Assembly (NCBI RefSeq): GCF_001667075.1
Contig: NZ_LZIL01000007.1
Location: 1-60,878 of the forward strand
Reading direction: 5' to 3'
From: Mycobacterium sp. 852014-52450_SCH5900713
GTDB taxonomy: Bacteria; Actinomycetota; Actinomycetes; Mycobacteriales; Mycobacteriaceae
Length of the DNA stretch: 60,878 nucleotides
Part shown: positions 1-11,056 of the stretch, piece after piece
Position numbering within the stretch: the stretch's first letter is position 1
Layout: each line of letters opens with the position of its first letter
Made by a program: the position numbers and the translations under genes
Notes under the pieces: model-generated
The model's database searches: none
What the model saw: only the letters and a program-made list of their open reading frames with translations
What the model was told of the DNA's origin: nothing

Positions 1-128
1 CGATCTCCTCACGACTACTGACACCCACCCCTCAAACCCTACGAACACCCACCGACAAAAAAGACCACATTGTGACCTCTGAAGCCAAAGTGACACAAGG
101 GATTTGCGAGAAAGTGCGGGATGCTCGG
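1..128. other. Intergenic edge of window, no gene seen
   Basis: This stretch lies beyond the 3' end of the esterase gene and is less GC-rich than the rest of the window. It has no open frame with coding character on either strand. Two GTGAC words occur about 18 bases apart (near 71 and 89), but I do not recognise a site. It may hold the upstream region of a gene outside the window. Confidence 0.4.
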
Positions 129-1403
129 CTAGTCGCGGTCGGGTGGGTTCGTCGCGTACACCCAGGACAGGAACCGCGCGACGGCCTCGGCGGATCGATG
201 CGCCCTGGGCGAACTGAAGATGTCGAAAGCGTGCTGCGCGCTTGGTAATTCGGCGTACGCGACAGGGGACTTCGACACCGCGCGCAGCTCCTCGATAAAC
301 TCCTGGGCCTCGCCGACGGGGATCAGCGAATCGTCGCAGCCGTGCAGGACGAAGAACGGCGGCGCGTCGGCCCGCAGCCGCCGGATCGGCGAGGCGTCGA
401 CGTAGACGTCGCGGTGCGCATCGTATTCCCGCTTCACCACGAACTTTTCGAGCAGGGAAACGAATTCGGGGCGGCCTTCGCCCTCGGTGGAAAACCAGTC
501 GTAGCGGCCGTAGATCGGGACGGCGGCCGCCACCGAGGTGTCGGCTTCTTCGAAGCCCGGCTGGAATTGCGGGTCGTTGGGGGTCAACGCCGCCAATGCG
601 CACAGGTGTCCGCCCGCGGAGCCGCCGGTGACCGCGACGAAGTCGGGGTCACCGCCGTAGTCGGCGATGTTCTCCTTGACCCACGCCAGCGCGCGTTTGA
701 CGTCGACGATGTGGTCCGGCCAGGTATGGCGGGGGGAGACGCGATACCCGATCGACACGCACACCCAGCCGCGGGCGGCCAGGTGGCTCATCAGCGGGTA
801 GGCCTGCGGCCGGCGCATCCCGATCATCCAGGCCCCGCCCGGCACTTGCAGCAGCACGGGAGCCTTGGCGTCCCGCGGCAGGTCGCGGCGGCGCCAGATG
901 TCGGCGAGGTTGGCGCGGCCGTTCGGGCCGTAGGACACCACGTTCGTCTTCTCGACGTACCGCCGGCGCGCCACGGTGTTGCCCAGCGGGAGGCTGCGCC
1001 GCCCGCTGCGCGTGGGCTTGGCGTGCGGCAGCTTGCCCAGCGCCTCTTCGTAGTCGTGACCGAGCTGCTCGCGCAGGCCCGCCTCGAGCACCGGGCCGGG
1101 GGTGGTGATGGCGCGGTAACGGATCACCCCCAGGATCGCCCACGACGCGGCCGTCATGGCCAGCGCCGCCTTGCCGCGCCGCCCCGCGAAGTGGCCGCGC
1201 CGCGCGCGTCGCAGCGCGTCCAGCAGCGAGACGGAGAAGTAGATGCCAGGCACCTCCGACGTCGGCCAACCGAACCAGAAGACCAGCACGGTGCTGTAAC
1301 CCTTGCGCGCCAGCGGCCGTAATCCGTTGGCGGCGTTGGCCAGTTCCAGTGCGGCGCGTGCCAGCGGCCGGGGGCGCCGCAGGTCCGAGAGGCGGCGGCG
1401 CAT
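129..1403 (-). CDS. lipO: Alpha/beta-hydrolase, carboxylesterase of the HSL/Lip family (Rv1426c LipO-like)
   Basis: Predicted to hydrolyse carboxylic esters or acyl lipids. The 424-residue protein has an unusual N-terminal region of about 170 residues with hydrophobic stretches, then an alpha/beta-hydrolase domain. Visible motifs are an oxyanion-type PGGAW at 188-192, the nucleophile elbow GGSAGG with Ser262, an acid in HGCDDSLIP (Asp357) and His391 in SAQHAF. The ATG overlaps the fadD stop by one base (TGATG), so it is the last gene of a three-gene minus-strand operon after the acyltransferase and the acyl-CoA synthetase. The cluster suggests acyl-lipid turnover or remodelling; the substrate cannot be read from sequence. 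The symbol follows remembered synteny with M. tuberculosis. Confidence 0.85.
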   Translation of the reverse strand: MRRRLSDLRRPRPLARAALELANAANGLRPLARKGYSTVLVFWFGWPTSEVPGIYFSVSLLDALRRARRGHFAGRRGKAALAMTAASWAILGVIRYRAITTPGPVLEAGLREQLGHDYEEALGKLPHAKPTRSGRRSLPLGNTVARRRYVEKTNVVSYGPNGRANLADIWRRRDLPRDAKAPVLLQVPGGAWMIGMRRPQAYPLMSHLAARGWVCVSIGYRVSPRHTWPDHIVDVKRALAWVKENIADYGGDPDFVAVTGGSAGGHLCALAALTPNDPQFQPGFEEADTSVAAAVPIYGRYDWFSTEGEGRPEFVSLLEKFVVKREYDAHRDVYVDASPIRRLRADAPPFFVLHGCDDSLIPVGEAQEFIEELRAVSKSPVAYAELPSAQHAFDIFSSPRAHRSAEAVARFLSWVYATNPPDRD

Positions 1404-3022
1404 CAGCCGTTGACCCGAGATTGCAGTTCGTTGCGCTGGATCTTGCCGGTGCTGCCCCGCGGGAGTTCGTCGAGGACGGCGATCTCGCGGGGCACTTTGT
1501 AGTTGGCCAGGTTTTCCCGGACATGCTGCTTGAGCGTCTCGGGCGTGGCCTGGGCGCCCGCGCTCAAAACGACGAATGCCGCCAAACGCTGGCCGTACTG
1601 CTCATCGTCGACGCCGATGACCGCGGCCTCGGCCACGTCGGGGTGCGCCGCCAGCGTCTTCTCGACCTCGATCGGATAGACGTTCTCGCCGCCGGAGACG
1701 ATCATCTCGTCGTCGCGGCCGACCACGAATAACCGGCCGGCCTCGTCGAGGTAGCCGACATCGCCCGACGACATGAACCCCGCGTGAAAATCCTTGGTGG
1801 TGCCCGAGGTGTATCCCTCGAACTGGGTGTCGTTGCGCACGTAGATGGTGCCGACCTCACCGGCGGGCAGTTCGTTGAAATCGCTGTCCAGGATCCAGAT
1901 TTCGGTCCCGCCTGCCGGGCGGCCCGCGGTGTCGGGTGCCGCCCGCAGGTCCTGCGGGGTGGCGGTGGCGATCATGCCGGCCTCGGTGGCGTTGTAGTTG
2001 TTGTAGATCACGTCGCCGAACTCGTCCATGAACGCAGTCACGACGTCGGGTCGCATCCGCGAGCCGGATGCCGCCGCGAATCGCAATGACTTGCAGCTGT
2101 ACCGCTTTCGCACGTCGGGCGGCAGCTCCATGATGCGGTCGAACATCACCGGCACCACCGCCAACCCGGTCGCCTGGTTCCGGTCGATGAGGTCCAGCGT
2201 CGCCTCCGGGTCGAACTTGCGCCGGGTGACCACCGTGCACGCCATCGACGCCGCGAAGATCAACTGCGAAAAGCCCCACGCGTGGAACATCGACGCCACG
2301 ACCACCACCGTCTCCTCGGCTCGCCACGGCGTCCGGTCCAGGATGGCCTTGAGGGTGCCGATGCCGGCGTTGCCTCCGGTTTGATTGGCGCCCTTGGGAG
2401 TTCCGGTGGTGCCGGAGGTCAGCAGGATCATCCTGCCCTTGCGGCCGGTGCGCTCGGGCTGTTGGCCGCTGTGCTCGGTGATGAGCTTCTCGACGGTCAG
2501 CTCGTGCTGCCCGTCGGTCCAGGCCACGATGCGGGTGGCGTCCGGCTTGTCGGCCAGCGCGCGGTCGACCGTCTCGGTGAACTCCTCGTCGTAGATGACG
2601 GCGTCGACGCCTTCGCGGTTGACCACCTCGGCGAGGGCCGGGCCGGCGAACGACGTGTTGAGCAGCACGACGTCGGAGCCGATCCGGTTGGTGGCCACCA
2701 CCGCCTCGACGAAGCCGCGGTGGTTGCGGCACATGATCCCGACGACCTTGGGTTGCCCTGACGGCAGATCCTGCAGCGCCGCGGCGAGCGCGTTGATCCG
2801 CTCGTCGAGCTGGCGCCAGGTCAGCGTGCCGAGCTCGTCGACCAGGCCCGGCCGGTCGGGGCAGCGTTGCGCAGCGCTGGCGAAGCCCACGGTCATCCCC
2901 ATGCCCTCGCGGCGCATGGCGGCGGCGATCTTCAGGTAGCGGTCGGGCCGCATCGGGGCGATCATGCCGGCGCGCCGCAGGGTGGTGAGGAGGCCGAGGG
3001 CTTGGTTGATCGGAGAGGCCAC
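1403..3022 (-). CDS. fadD12: Fatty-acid-CoA/AMP ligase (FadD12-like)
   Basis: A member of the ANL adenylating superfamily that should activate a fatty acid as acyl-AMP and then acyl-CoA. The 539 residues carry the P-loop LTSGTTGTPKG at 201-211, the NNYNATEAG segment near 345 and the SGDVGYLDEAGRL and GGENVYPIEVE motifs of the mobile C-terminal lid. The lysine of GSTGKIQRNEL near the C-terminus is the expected adenylation residue. Translation starts at GTG 3 bases after the acyltransferase stop, so coupled expression is likely. Length is normal for the family. Chain-length specificity cannot be told from sequence. Confidence 0.9.
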   Translation of the reverse strand: MASPINQALGLLTTLRRAGMIAPMRPDRYLKIAAAMRREGMGMTVGFASAAQRCPDRPGLVDELGTLTWRQLDERINALAAALQDLPSGQPKVVGIMCRNHRGFVEAVVATNRIGSDVVLLNTSFAGPALAEVVNREGVDAVIYDEEFTETVDRALADKPDATRIVAWTDGQHELTVEKLITEHSGQQPERTGRKGRMILLTSGTTGTPKGANQTGGNAGIGTLKAILDRTPWRAEETVVVVASMFHAWGFSQLIFAASMACTVVTRRKFDPEATLDLIDRNQATGLAVVPVMFDRIMELPPDVRKRYSCKSLRFAAASGSRMRPDVVTAFMDEFGDVIYNNYNATEAGMIATATPQDLRAAPDTAGRPAGGTEIWILDSDFNELPAGEVGTIYVRNDTQFEGYTSGTTKDFHAGFMSSGDVGYLDEAGRLFVVGRDDEMIVSGGENVYPIEVEKTLAAHPDVAEAAVIGVDDEQYGQRLAAFVVLSAGAQATPETLKQHVRENLANYKVPREIAVLDELPRGSTGKIQRNELQSRVNG

Positions 3023-3025
3023 GGT

Positions 3026-3835
3026 TCAGCCCAGAATCGGGAAACGTCGCTTGGCGGCGAGGTCCTTGAGGGCCTGCTGCATCACCGATCGCACATGCTC
3101 GTCGACCTCGTCGACGTCCGGGGCGTCACCGAATTGCGCGGTGATGTCGATCGGCTTCAGCACCTGCGTGACGATCTTGGTGGGCAGCGGCAGATTGGGC
3201 GGGATCACCGCACTGAAGCCGAAGGGGAAGCCGAACGACAGCGGCAGGATGGCGCTGCGCAGCAAGCGTTTCACCCCCAACCGCTCGGCCAGCCAGGTGC
3301 CGCGCGACAGGTAGAGCTGCGTCTCCTGTCCGCCGATGGATACCGCGGGCACGATCGGGACGCCGGCCTCGATGGCCGTCCTGACGTATCCCTTCCGGCC
3401 GTCGAAGTCGATGACGTTCTCCGAGAGCGTGGGCCGGTATGCGTCGTAGTCGCCGCCCGGGAAGACGATGACCACCCCGCCGGACCGCAAGGCCTTGGCC
3501 GCGTTCTCCCGGCTGGCCCGGATGTATCCGGTGCGGCGGAAGAACTCGCCGGTGGGGCCGGTCATGAGGATGTCGTGGCTCAGCGTGTAGATCGGCCGGT
3601 CGTAGCCGAACTTCTCGTAGAAGTGGACGCTGAAGATGGGAACGTCCATCGGGAACATGCCGCCGGAGTGGTTGCCGACGACCAGCGCCCCGCCGGGCGG
3701 GAACGAACCCAGGCCGTGCACCTCCGACCGGAAGTATGTCTTCATGGCCGGGCGCATCACGCTCATCAGGCGCTGGGTCAAGACGGGGTCGAATTTGCCG
3801 ATGTCGCCGACATCGGAGTGATCGTTGTCGGTCAC
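3026..3835 (-). CDS. PlsC/DAGAT-type lysophospholipid acyltransferase (Rv1428c-like)
   Basis: Predicted membrane-associated acyltransferase that transfers an acyl chain to a glycerol-type or other lipid acceptor. The 269-residue product has the acceptor motif NHSGGMFPMD at 55-64 and FPGGDYD at 124-130, the pattern of DGAT-like PlsC proteins rather than the classic NHX4D/FPEG pair. I chose the GTG at 3835 because GGGAGG lies just upstream and because a longer frame would add 31 low-complexity residues not expected in the family. It is the first gene of the operon acyltransferase-fadD12-lipO. Confidence 0.82.
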   Translation of the reverse strand: MTDNDHSDVGDIGKFDPVLTQRLMSVMRPAMKTYFRSEVHGLGSFPPGGALVVGNHSGGMFPMDVPIFSVHFYEKFGYDRPIYTLSHDILMTGPTGEFFRRTGYIRASRENAAKALRSGGVVIVFPGGDYDAYRPTLSENVIDFDGRKGYVRTAIEAGVPIVPAVSIGGQETQLYLSRGTWLAERLGVKRLLRSAILPLSFGFPFGFSAVIPPNLPLPTKIVTQVLKPIDITAQFGDAPDVDEVDEHVRSVMQQALKDLAAKRRFPILG

Positions 3836-4025
3836 GTTCCTCCCTTGACGCTCCCGCGAGGCCGCCCTAGGTATGAGGGGCCGCGTCGAGTTCCTCGATG
3901 GTAGCGACCGGCGCGCGGCGGCCGTCATGGTGTTTATCTCTTTCCGCGTCCGCGGATATGGTGCCCGCCGGTTCCCGGCGCTATTGTTACGACGCCCTCA
4001 GTGAAATCTCGAGAAACGGGACCCG
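3836..4025. promoter_or_regulatory. Divergent intergenic region with candidate promoter
   Basis: This 190-base region separates the minus-strand acyltransferase operon from the plus-strand hypothetical gene. A TATTGT hexamer at 3982-3987 could be the -10 box for the plus-strand gene, giving a leader of about 30 bases. I could not assign a minus-strand promoter. Confidence 0.3.
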
Positions 4026-4502
4026 ATGGACGTTGCCGGTTTGTCCCCCGAGCGCAACGCCCGCTCGGGAGGCGCGCGCAGGAGTGCCCCCAGCGACCGG
4101 CGCTCCCGGCGGCCCCATGCCAGCGTGGTTCGCACCGAACCGGCCCGTCGCAGTCAGGGACCCGCGCCGTCCGCACCGGCCACCGACCGCCCGGCCGGTG
4201 ACGTCGATCCGACCACCCCGGACGCGGCGGACCACCGCCAGGCCGACTACTTCGTGCGGCTGCTCTCGCAGAACCGCAGGCTCATCGAACAGCGGCTCGA
4301 CGACTACCGGAAGGCGATCGTCGCCGCGCAAGCCAGCGGCGACGTCGACGCCGTCTGCAACCTTCGCCGGATGGCGCGAATCGAGGAACAGGACCGGGAC
4401 AATCTCGACGGCATGCTCGAGAAGTTGCGCCGCCGGTTTGTTCGCCGGACGCCGGGGGACCCCGCCGCCCTCTCTGCACGGCCACGCTCCGCGGTCCGGT
4501 AG
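4026..4502 (+). CDS. Hypothetical protein with disordered N-terminus and helical C-terminal half
   Basis: I do not recognise this 158-residue protein. Residues 1-70 are rich in Arg, Ser, Ala and Pro and look disordered. Residues 70-140 (from QADYFVRLLSQNRR to MLEKLRRRF) form charged, helix-prone sequence with coiled-coil character. The helical part has clear codon-level protein character, which is why I accept the frame; the start is less sure. It is divergent from the acyltransferase operon and precedes the DUF3556 membrane protein by 142 bases. No signal peptide or membrane segment is visible. Confidence 0.6.
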   Translation: MDVAGLSPERNARSGGARRSAPSDRRSRRPHASVVRTEPARRSQGPAPSAPATDRPAGDVDPTTPDAADHRQADYFVRLLSQNRRLIEQRLDDYRKAIVAAQASGDVDAVCNLRRMARIEEQDRDNLDGMLEKLRRRFVRRTPGDPAALSARPRSAVR

Positions 4503-4644
4503 CAATTCGCTTATCGCGCAGCAATTTTCGTTGCTTGGGTGACCGACGACGGGGCGCGTCGCGCCGATTCAGCCCCAGCCGAGCGGCGGTGCCGATACAT
4601 TTGACGGGCCAACTGGTTTCTTCCGACACCGAGCGAGGCCGCCC

Positions 4645-6456
4645 ATGGGATTCATGACACCGGACCTTCCCGACGTCGATCGCAAGACCTGGCCCACACT
4701 GCCCCGGGCCACCCGGCTGCAGGTCGTGACGCGGCACTGGGCGGAACACGGCTTCGGGACACCGTATGCCGTGTATCTGCTGTACCTGATCAAGATCGCC
4801 CTGTACATCGCCGTCCCCGCCGCGATCATCTCGCTGACCCCGGGCCTCGGCGGCCTCGGCCGCATCGCCGACTGGTGGACGCAGCCGATCGTCTACCAGA
4901 AGGTCATCGTCTTCACGCTGCTGTTCGAGGTGACGGGCCTGGGTTGTGGGTCCGGCCCGCTCACTGGACGGTTCATGCCGCCCATCGGCGGAATCTTGTA
5001 CTGGCTGCGGCCCAACACGATTCGGCTGCCGGCGTGGCCTGGGAAGGTGCCGTTCACCGCCGGTGACAGCCGTACCGTCGTCGACGTTGCGCTGTACGCA
5101 ATCGTTTTGGCCGGCGGGGTGTGGGCGCTGCTGTCGCCCGGCCACGGCGGGCCGGTCACCGCTGCCGGCGACGTTGGTCTGATCGACCCCGTCCGCGTCA
5201 TCCCGACGATCGTCGCGCTAGCGGTCCTGGGCCTGCGCGACAAGACCATTTTCCTGGCCGCGCGGGGCGAGCACTACTGGCTAAAGCTGTTCGTGTTCTT
5301 CTTCCCGTTCACCGATCAGATCGCGGCATACAAGCTCATCATGCTGTTGTTGTGGTGGGGCGCCGCAACATCCAAGCTCAACCACCACTTCCCGTATGTG
5401 GTGTCGGTCATGACGAGCAATAACGCGCTGTTGCGGCCCAAACTGTTCAACCCGATCAAGCACATGCTGTACCGCGACCACATCAACGATCTGCGTCCCA
5501 CCTGGTTGCCGAAGATGATGGCCCACGTCGGTGGCACCACAGCCGAATTCGTGGTTCCGACGGTGCTGGTCTTCTTCGCCGGCGATCACCCGTGGCGGTG
5601 GTTCCTGATCGGATTCATGGTGATCTTCCACCTCAACATCATTTCCAACCTCCCGATGGGAGTTCCGTTGGAGTGGAACGTCTTCTTCATCTTCTCGCTC
5701 TTCTATCTGTTCGGGCACTACGCCTCGATCCGTGCCACCGACCTGCGTTCGCCGCTGCTGTGGGCCCTCGTCATCGCCACGGTGGCACTCGTGATCGCGG
5801 GAAACATGTTCCCCAAGAAGATTTCGTTCCTCCCCGCGATGAGGTATTACGCCGGCAACTGGGCGTCCAGCGTGTGGTGCTTCCGCACCGGCGCGGAGGA
5901 GACGGTCGACGCCGAGATCGTCAAGAGCTCCGCCCTCGTCGTCAACCAGCTGGCCCGGCTTTACGACCCCGAGACCGCGGAGATCATGGCGGACAAGACG
6001 GCCGCCTTCCGGGCCATGCACGTGCACGGCCGCGCGCTCAACGCCCTGGTGCCTCGCGCCCTGGGGGGAGAGGCCGACGAAGCCAATTACAAGATCCGCG
6101 AGGGCGAAATCGTCGCCGGGCCGCTCGTCGGCTGGAACTTCGGCGAGGGCCATCTGCACAACGAGCAGCTGCTCGAAGCCGTGCAGCGCCGTTGCCACTT
6201 CGAGGACGGCGACGTGCGGGTGATCGTCCTCGAGGGACAGCCCATCCACATCCAGAAGCAGTGGTACCGCATCTTCGACGCCAAGGCCGGACTGATCGAG
6301 GAAGGCTATGTCAACGTCGAGGACATGCTCGCCCGCCAGCCGTGGCCGGAGCCCGGTGACGAGTTGCCCGTGCATGTGATCGATGGCGGCGACCCGCCGC
6401 GCCCGGCTCCGCCGCGCTCGCGATCGCCGCGGACCACGCAACGCAGCGCTCGATGA
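4645..6456 (+). CDS. DUF3556 multi-pass membrane protein (Rv1431-like)
   Basis: An uncharacterised actinobacterial membrane protein of 603 residues. The first 400 residues contain many hydrophobic segments, from YAVYLLYLIKIALYIAV near 42 to LWALVIATVALVIAG near 378, with histidine-rich loops such as SKLNHHFPYVV and LYRDHIND. The last 200 residues are soluble. A short basic, Pro-rich tail ends the protein. The stop overlaps the next start as ATGA, so it is co-translated with the FAD oxidoreductase. That pairing and the loop histidines suggest a membrane redox role on a lipid or isoprenoid, but this is inference only. Confidence 0.82.
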   Translation: MGFMTPDLPDVDRKTWPTLPRATRLQVVTRHWAEHGFGTPYAVYLLYLIKIALYIAVPAAIISLTPGLGGLGRIADWWTQPIVYQKVIVFTLLFEVTGLGCGSGPLTGRFMPPIGGILYWLRPNTIRLPAWPGKVPFTAGDSRTVVDVALYAIVLAGGVWALLSPGHGGPVTAAGDVGLIDPVRVIPTIVALAVLGLRDKTIFLAARGEHYWLKLFVFFFPFTDQIAAYKLIMLLLWWGAATSKLNHHFPYVVSVMTSNNALLRPKLFNPIKHMLYRDHINDLRPTWLPKMMAHVGGTTAEFVVPTVLVFFAGDHPWRWFLIGFMVIFHLNIISNLPMGVPLEWNVFFIFSLFYLFGHYASIRATDLRSPLLWALVIATVALVIAGNMFPKKISFLPAMRYYAGNWASSVWCFRTGAEETVDAEIVKSSALVVNQLARLYDPETAEIMADKTAAFRAMHVHGRALNALVPRALGGEADEANYKIREGEIVAGPLVGWNFGEGHLHNEQLLEAVQRRCHFEDGDVRVIVLEGQPIHIQKQWYRIFDAKAGLIEEGYVNVEDMLARQPWPEPGDELPVHVIDGGDPPRPAPPRSRSPRTTQRSAR

Positions 6457-7880
6457 CCACCGCCGTCGTGGTCGGCGCCGGCCCCAACGGCCTGGCGGCG
6501 GCGATCCAACTCACTCGTCACGGCGTCGACGTGCAGGTGCTCGAGGCGTGCGACACCGTCGGCGGGGGAGCCCGCTCCGGCGAACTGACGATGGCCGGCG
6601 TCATCCACGACCACTGCTCGGCGTTCCACCCGCTGGGCGTCGGTTCGCCGTTCTGGAAGGAGATCGACCTGCAGCGCTACGGGCTCCGGTGGAAGTGGCC
6701 GGAGGTCGACTGCGCGCACCCGCTCGACGACGGTACCGCCGGCGTGCTCTATCAGTCGCTGGATGAGACCGTGGCCCGGATGGGGGCCGACGGCGCCCGG
6801 TGGCGGCGGGCGATAGGGGACCTGGCGGCGGGATTCGATGAACTGGCCGAGGATCTCATGGGGCCGGTGCTGGGCATCCCGCGTCACCCGCTCCGCCTGG
6901 CCGGTTTCGGGCCGCGGGCGCTGCTGCCGGCCACCACCATGGCCTGCTGGTTCCGCACCGAGCAGGCGCGCGCGCTGTTCGGCGGCGCGGCCGCGCACGT
7001 CTACACCCGGCTCGACCGGCCGCTCACCGCGTCCCTGGGGTTGATGATCCTGGCCAGTGGGCACCGCTACGGCTGGCCCGTCGCGCAAGGGGGCTCCGGG
7101 TCGATCAGCCAAGCGCTTTCCGCGGCCCTGCAGGAGTACGGCGGCTCGGTGGCTACCGGGGTGACCGTCAGCAGTCGCAAAGACATCCCGGACGCCGACA
7201 TCGTCATGCTCGACCTCAGCCCGGCCGCGGCGCTCGCCATCTACGGCGACGTGATGCCGGGCCGGATCAGGCGGTCGTATCGGCGGTACCGCGAGGGCTC
7301 GTCGGCGTTCAAGGTCGACTTCGCCATCGAGGGCGACATCCCATGGACCAACCCCGATTGCGCCCGGGCCGGCACCGTGCACCTGGGCGGCACGTTCGCC
7401 GAGATGGCGGACACCGAACGTCAACGCGCGCAGGGCAAGATGGCCGACCGGCCCTTTGTGCTCCTCGGGCAGCAGTACCTTGCCGATCCGTCCCGCTCGG
7501 CGGGCAACGTCAACCCGATCTGGGCGTACGCGCACGTGCCGTTCGGCTACGACGGCGACGCCACCGCCGCCGTCGTCGGCCAGATCGAGCGGTTCGCGCC
7601 GGGGTTCTCCGACCGCGTCCTGGCGACGGTCAGTAAGGGGCCCGCCGAGTTGCAGGCCTACAACGCGAACTTCATCGGCGGCGACATCATCGGCGGCGCC
7701 AACGACGGGCTGCAGGTGATCTTCCGCCCCCGCATCGCCGTCGATCCCTACGCCACCGGGGTGCCAGGCGTCTACCTGTGCTCACAGTCCACGCCGCCGG
7801 GGGCCGGCATCCATGGCCTGTGCGGTTACCACGCCGCCGAGTCGGCGCTGAAGTGGCTGAAAAAGACCCGCCGCGACTGA
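6453..7880 (+). CDS. FAD-dependent oxidoreductase, phytoene-desaturase-like (Rv1432-like)
   Basis: The 475-residue protein starts with the dinucleotide-binding motif VVVGAGPNG (GxGxxG at 8-13), followed about 20 residues later by an acidic strand end (VLEACDTVGG) that should bind FAD ribose. Near the C-terminus GVYLCSQSTPPGAGIHGLCG matches the second FAD-contact region of the carotenoid/phytoene desaturase clan. It should catalyse an FAD-linked dehydrogenation or isomerisation of a hydrophobic substrate. The ATGA overlap with the DUF3556 gene makes the two a translationally coupled pair. The true substrate is unknown. Confidence 0.82.
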   Translation: MTTAVVVGAGPNGLAAAIQLTRHGVDVQVLEACDTVGGGARSGELTMAGVIHDHCSAFHPLGVGSPFWKEIDLQRYGLRWKWPEVDCAHPLDDGTAGVLYQSLDETVARMGADGARWRRAIGDLAAGFDELAEDLMGPVLGIPRHPLRLAGFGPRALLPATTMACWFRTEQARALFGGAAAHVYTRLDRPLTASLGLMILASGHRYGWPVAQGGSGSISQALSAALQEYGGSVATGVTVSSRKDIPDADIVMLDLSPAAALAIYGDVMPGRIRRSYRRYREGSSAFKVDFAIEGDIPWTNPDCARAGTVHLGGTFAEMADTERQRAQGKMADRPFVLLGQQYLADPSRSAGNVNPIWAYAHVPFGYDGDATAAVVGQIERFAPGFSDRVLATVSKGPAELQAYNANFIGGDIIGGANDGLQVIFRPRIAVDPYATGVPGVYLCSQSTPPGAGIHGLCGYHAAESALKWLKKTRRD

Positions 7881-9016
<1,136 letters not shown>

Positions 9017-9018
9017 GC

Positions 9019-10257
9019 ATGGCCGTTCCTACTCTGAAAGACCTACTGGCCGAAGGTGTTTCGGGTCGGGGCGTGCTGGTGCGTTCCGACCTGAACGTCC
9101 CGCTCGACGACGATGGCGCCATCACCGACCCGGGCCGGATCACCGCGTCGGTGCCGACGTTGAAAGAGCTCGTCGACGCCGGCGCCAAGGTGGTGGTCAC
9201 CGCGCACCTGGGGCGGCCGAAAAACGGGTCCGACCCGAAGTTGTCGCTGGCGCCGGTGGTAGCGGCGCTCGGCGAGCAGCTCGGGCGGCACGTGCAGCTC
9301 GCCGGTGATGTCGTCGGCGGGGACGCGCTGGCCCGGGCCGAGGGACTCACCGACGGCGACGTCCTGCTGCTGGAGAACATCCGCTTCGATTCGCGCGAAA
9401 CCAGCAAGGACGACGGCGAGCGGCTCGCGCTCGCCCGCGAACTCGCCGAATTGGTCTCGCCCGGAGGGGCTTTCGTCTCCGACGGGTTCGGCGTGGTGCA
9501 CCGCAAGCAGGCCTCGGTGTACGACGTGGCCACGCTGCTGCCGCACTACGCCGGCACGCTGGTGGCCGACGAGATCCGGGTGCTGGAGCAGTTGACCAGC
9601 TCCACTACCCGGCCCTACGCGGTGGTGCTCGGCGGGTCGAAGGTGTCCGACAAGCTCGGCGTCATCGAGTCGCTGGCGACCAAGGCCGACAGCATCGTGA
9701 TCGGCGGCGGTATGTGCTTCACGTTCCTTGCCGCACAAGGCTTTCCGGTGGGGAAGTCGCTGCTGGAAGAGGAGATGGTCGACACCTGCCGCCGGCTGCT
9801 GGACACCTACGTCGACGTGCTGCGGCTGCCCAGGGACATCGTGGTGGCCCAGCAGTTCGCCGCCGACTCGCCGCCGCAGACGGTGGCCGCCGATGCCATC
9901 CCGGACGACATGATCGGGCTGGACATCGGCCCGGAATCGGTGAAGCGCTTCGCGGCCTTGCTGTCCAACGCCCGGACGGTCTTCTGGAACGGTCCCATGG
10001 GCGTGTTCGAGTTCCCGGCGTTCGCCACGGGCACCAGGGGCGTCGCCGAGGCCGTCGCCGCGGCGACCGGCAAGGGCGCGTTCAGTGTGGTGGGCGGCGG
10101 CGACTCCGCGGCCGCGGTGCGCGCGCTGGGCATCCCGGAGGGCGACTTCTCGCACATTTCCACCGGCGGTGGCGCGTCGCTGGAATACCTTGAGGGCAAG
10201 ACGCTGCCGGGCATCGAAGTTCTCGGGCGGCCGCAACCAAGTGGAGGAGACGCGTGA
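9019..10257 (+). CDS. pgk: Phosphoglycerate kinase
   Basis: Transfers phosphate from 1,3-bisphosphoglycerate to ADP, the first ATP-yielding step of glycolysis. The protein is 412 residues from the ATG at 9019, the usual length. Family motifs seen are [10 protein letters not shown] near the N-terminus (substrate-binding Asp/Asn), the hinge region [18 protein letters not shown] and the nucleotide-binding [10 protein letters not shown]. The frame stays open upstream through gap, but the ATG 2 bases after the gap stop gives the conserved N-terminus [10 protein letters not shown]. Its TGA overlaps the tpiA GTG by four bases. Confidence 0.98.
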   Translation: MAVPTLKDLLAEGVSGRGVLVRSDLNVPLDDDGAITDPGRITASVPTLKELVDAGAKVVVTAHLGRPKNGSDPKLSLAPVVAALGEQLGRHVQLAGDVVGGDALARAEGLTDGDVLLLENIRFDSRETSKDDGERLALARELAELVSPGGAFVSDGFGVVHRKQASVYDVATLLPHYAGTLVADEIRVLEQLTSSTTRPYAVVLGGSKVSDKLGVIESLATKADSIVIGGGMCFTFLAAQGFPVGKSLLEEEMVDTCRRLLDTYVDVLRLPRDIVVAQQFAADSPPQTVAADAIPDDMIGLDIGPESVKRFAALLSNARTVFWNGPMGVFEFPAFATGTRGVAEAVAAATGKGAFSVVGGGDSAAAVRALGIPEGDFSHISTGGGASLEYLEGKTLPGIEVLGRPQPSGGDA

Positions 10258-11039
10258 GCCGCAAGCCGCTGATCGCCGGCAACTGGAAGATGAATCTCAA
10301 CCACTTCGAGGCGATCGCGCTGGTGCAGAAGATCGCGTTCGCGCTGCCGGACAAGTACTACGACAAGGTCGACGTCACGGTGTTGCCGCCGTTCACCGAC
10401 CTGCGCAGCGTGCAAACCCTGGTCGACGGCGACAAGCTGCGGCTGACCTACGGCGGCCAGGATCTGTCTCAGCACGACTCGGGCGCCTACACCGGTGACA
10501 TCAGCGGGGCCTTCCTGGCCAAGCTGGGCTGCAGCTTCGTCGTGGTCGGCCACTCCGAACGGCGCACCTACCACAACGAGGACGACGCGCTGGTGGCCGC
10601 CAAGGCCGCCGCGGCCCTCAAGCACGAGCTGACCCCCATCGTGTGCATCGGCGAGCACCTGGACGTCCGCGAGGCCGGCGGGCACGTCAGCCACTGCGAG
10701 GAGCAGCTGCGCGGCTCGCTGGCCGGGTTGTCCGCTGAGCAGATCGACAAGGTCGTGGTCGCCTACGAGCCCGTGTGGGCCATCGGCACCGGCCGGGTGG
10801 CCAGTGCCGCCGACGCCCAGGAGGTGTGCGCCGCGATCCGGGCGACGTTGACGACCCTCGCCTCGTCCAAGGTCGCCGACACCGTGCGGGTGCTCTACGG
10901 CGGCTCGGTGAATGCCAAGAACATCGGCGACATCATCGCCCGCGACGACATCGACGGGGCCCTGGTCGGCGGCGCGTCCCTGGACGGTGAGCAGTTCGCG
11001 ACGCTGGCGGCGATCGCCGCCGGCGGGCCCCTGCCGTGA
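10254..11039 (+). CDS. tpiA: Triosephosphate isomerase
   Basis: Interconverts dihydroxyacetone phosphate and glyceraldehyde 3-phosphate. The 261-residue TIM barrel shows NWKMN with Lys12, VVGHSERR with electrophilic His100 and [11 protein letters not shown] with catalytic Glu172. The phosphate-binding YGGSVNAKN is near the C-terminus. The GTG start overlaps the pgk stop (GTGA), with GGAGGAG a few bases upstream. It is the last gene of the gap-pgk-tpiA unit. Confidence 0.98.
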   Translation: MSRKPLIAGNWKMNLNHFEAIALVQKIAFALPDKYYDKVDVTVLPPFTDLRSVQTLVDGDKLRLTYGGQDLSQHDSGAYTGDISGAFLAKLGCSFVVVGHSERRTYHNEDDALVAAKAAAALKHELTPIVCIGEHLDVREAGGHVSHCEEQLRGSLAGLSAEQIDKVVVAYEPVWAIGTGRVASAADAQEVCAAIRATLTTLASSKVADTVRVLYGGSVNAKNIGDIIARDDIDGALVGGASLDGEQFATLAAIAAGGPLP

Positions 11040-11056
11040 CGCCGCGGCCCCGCCGG

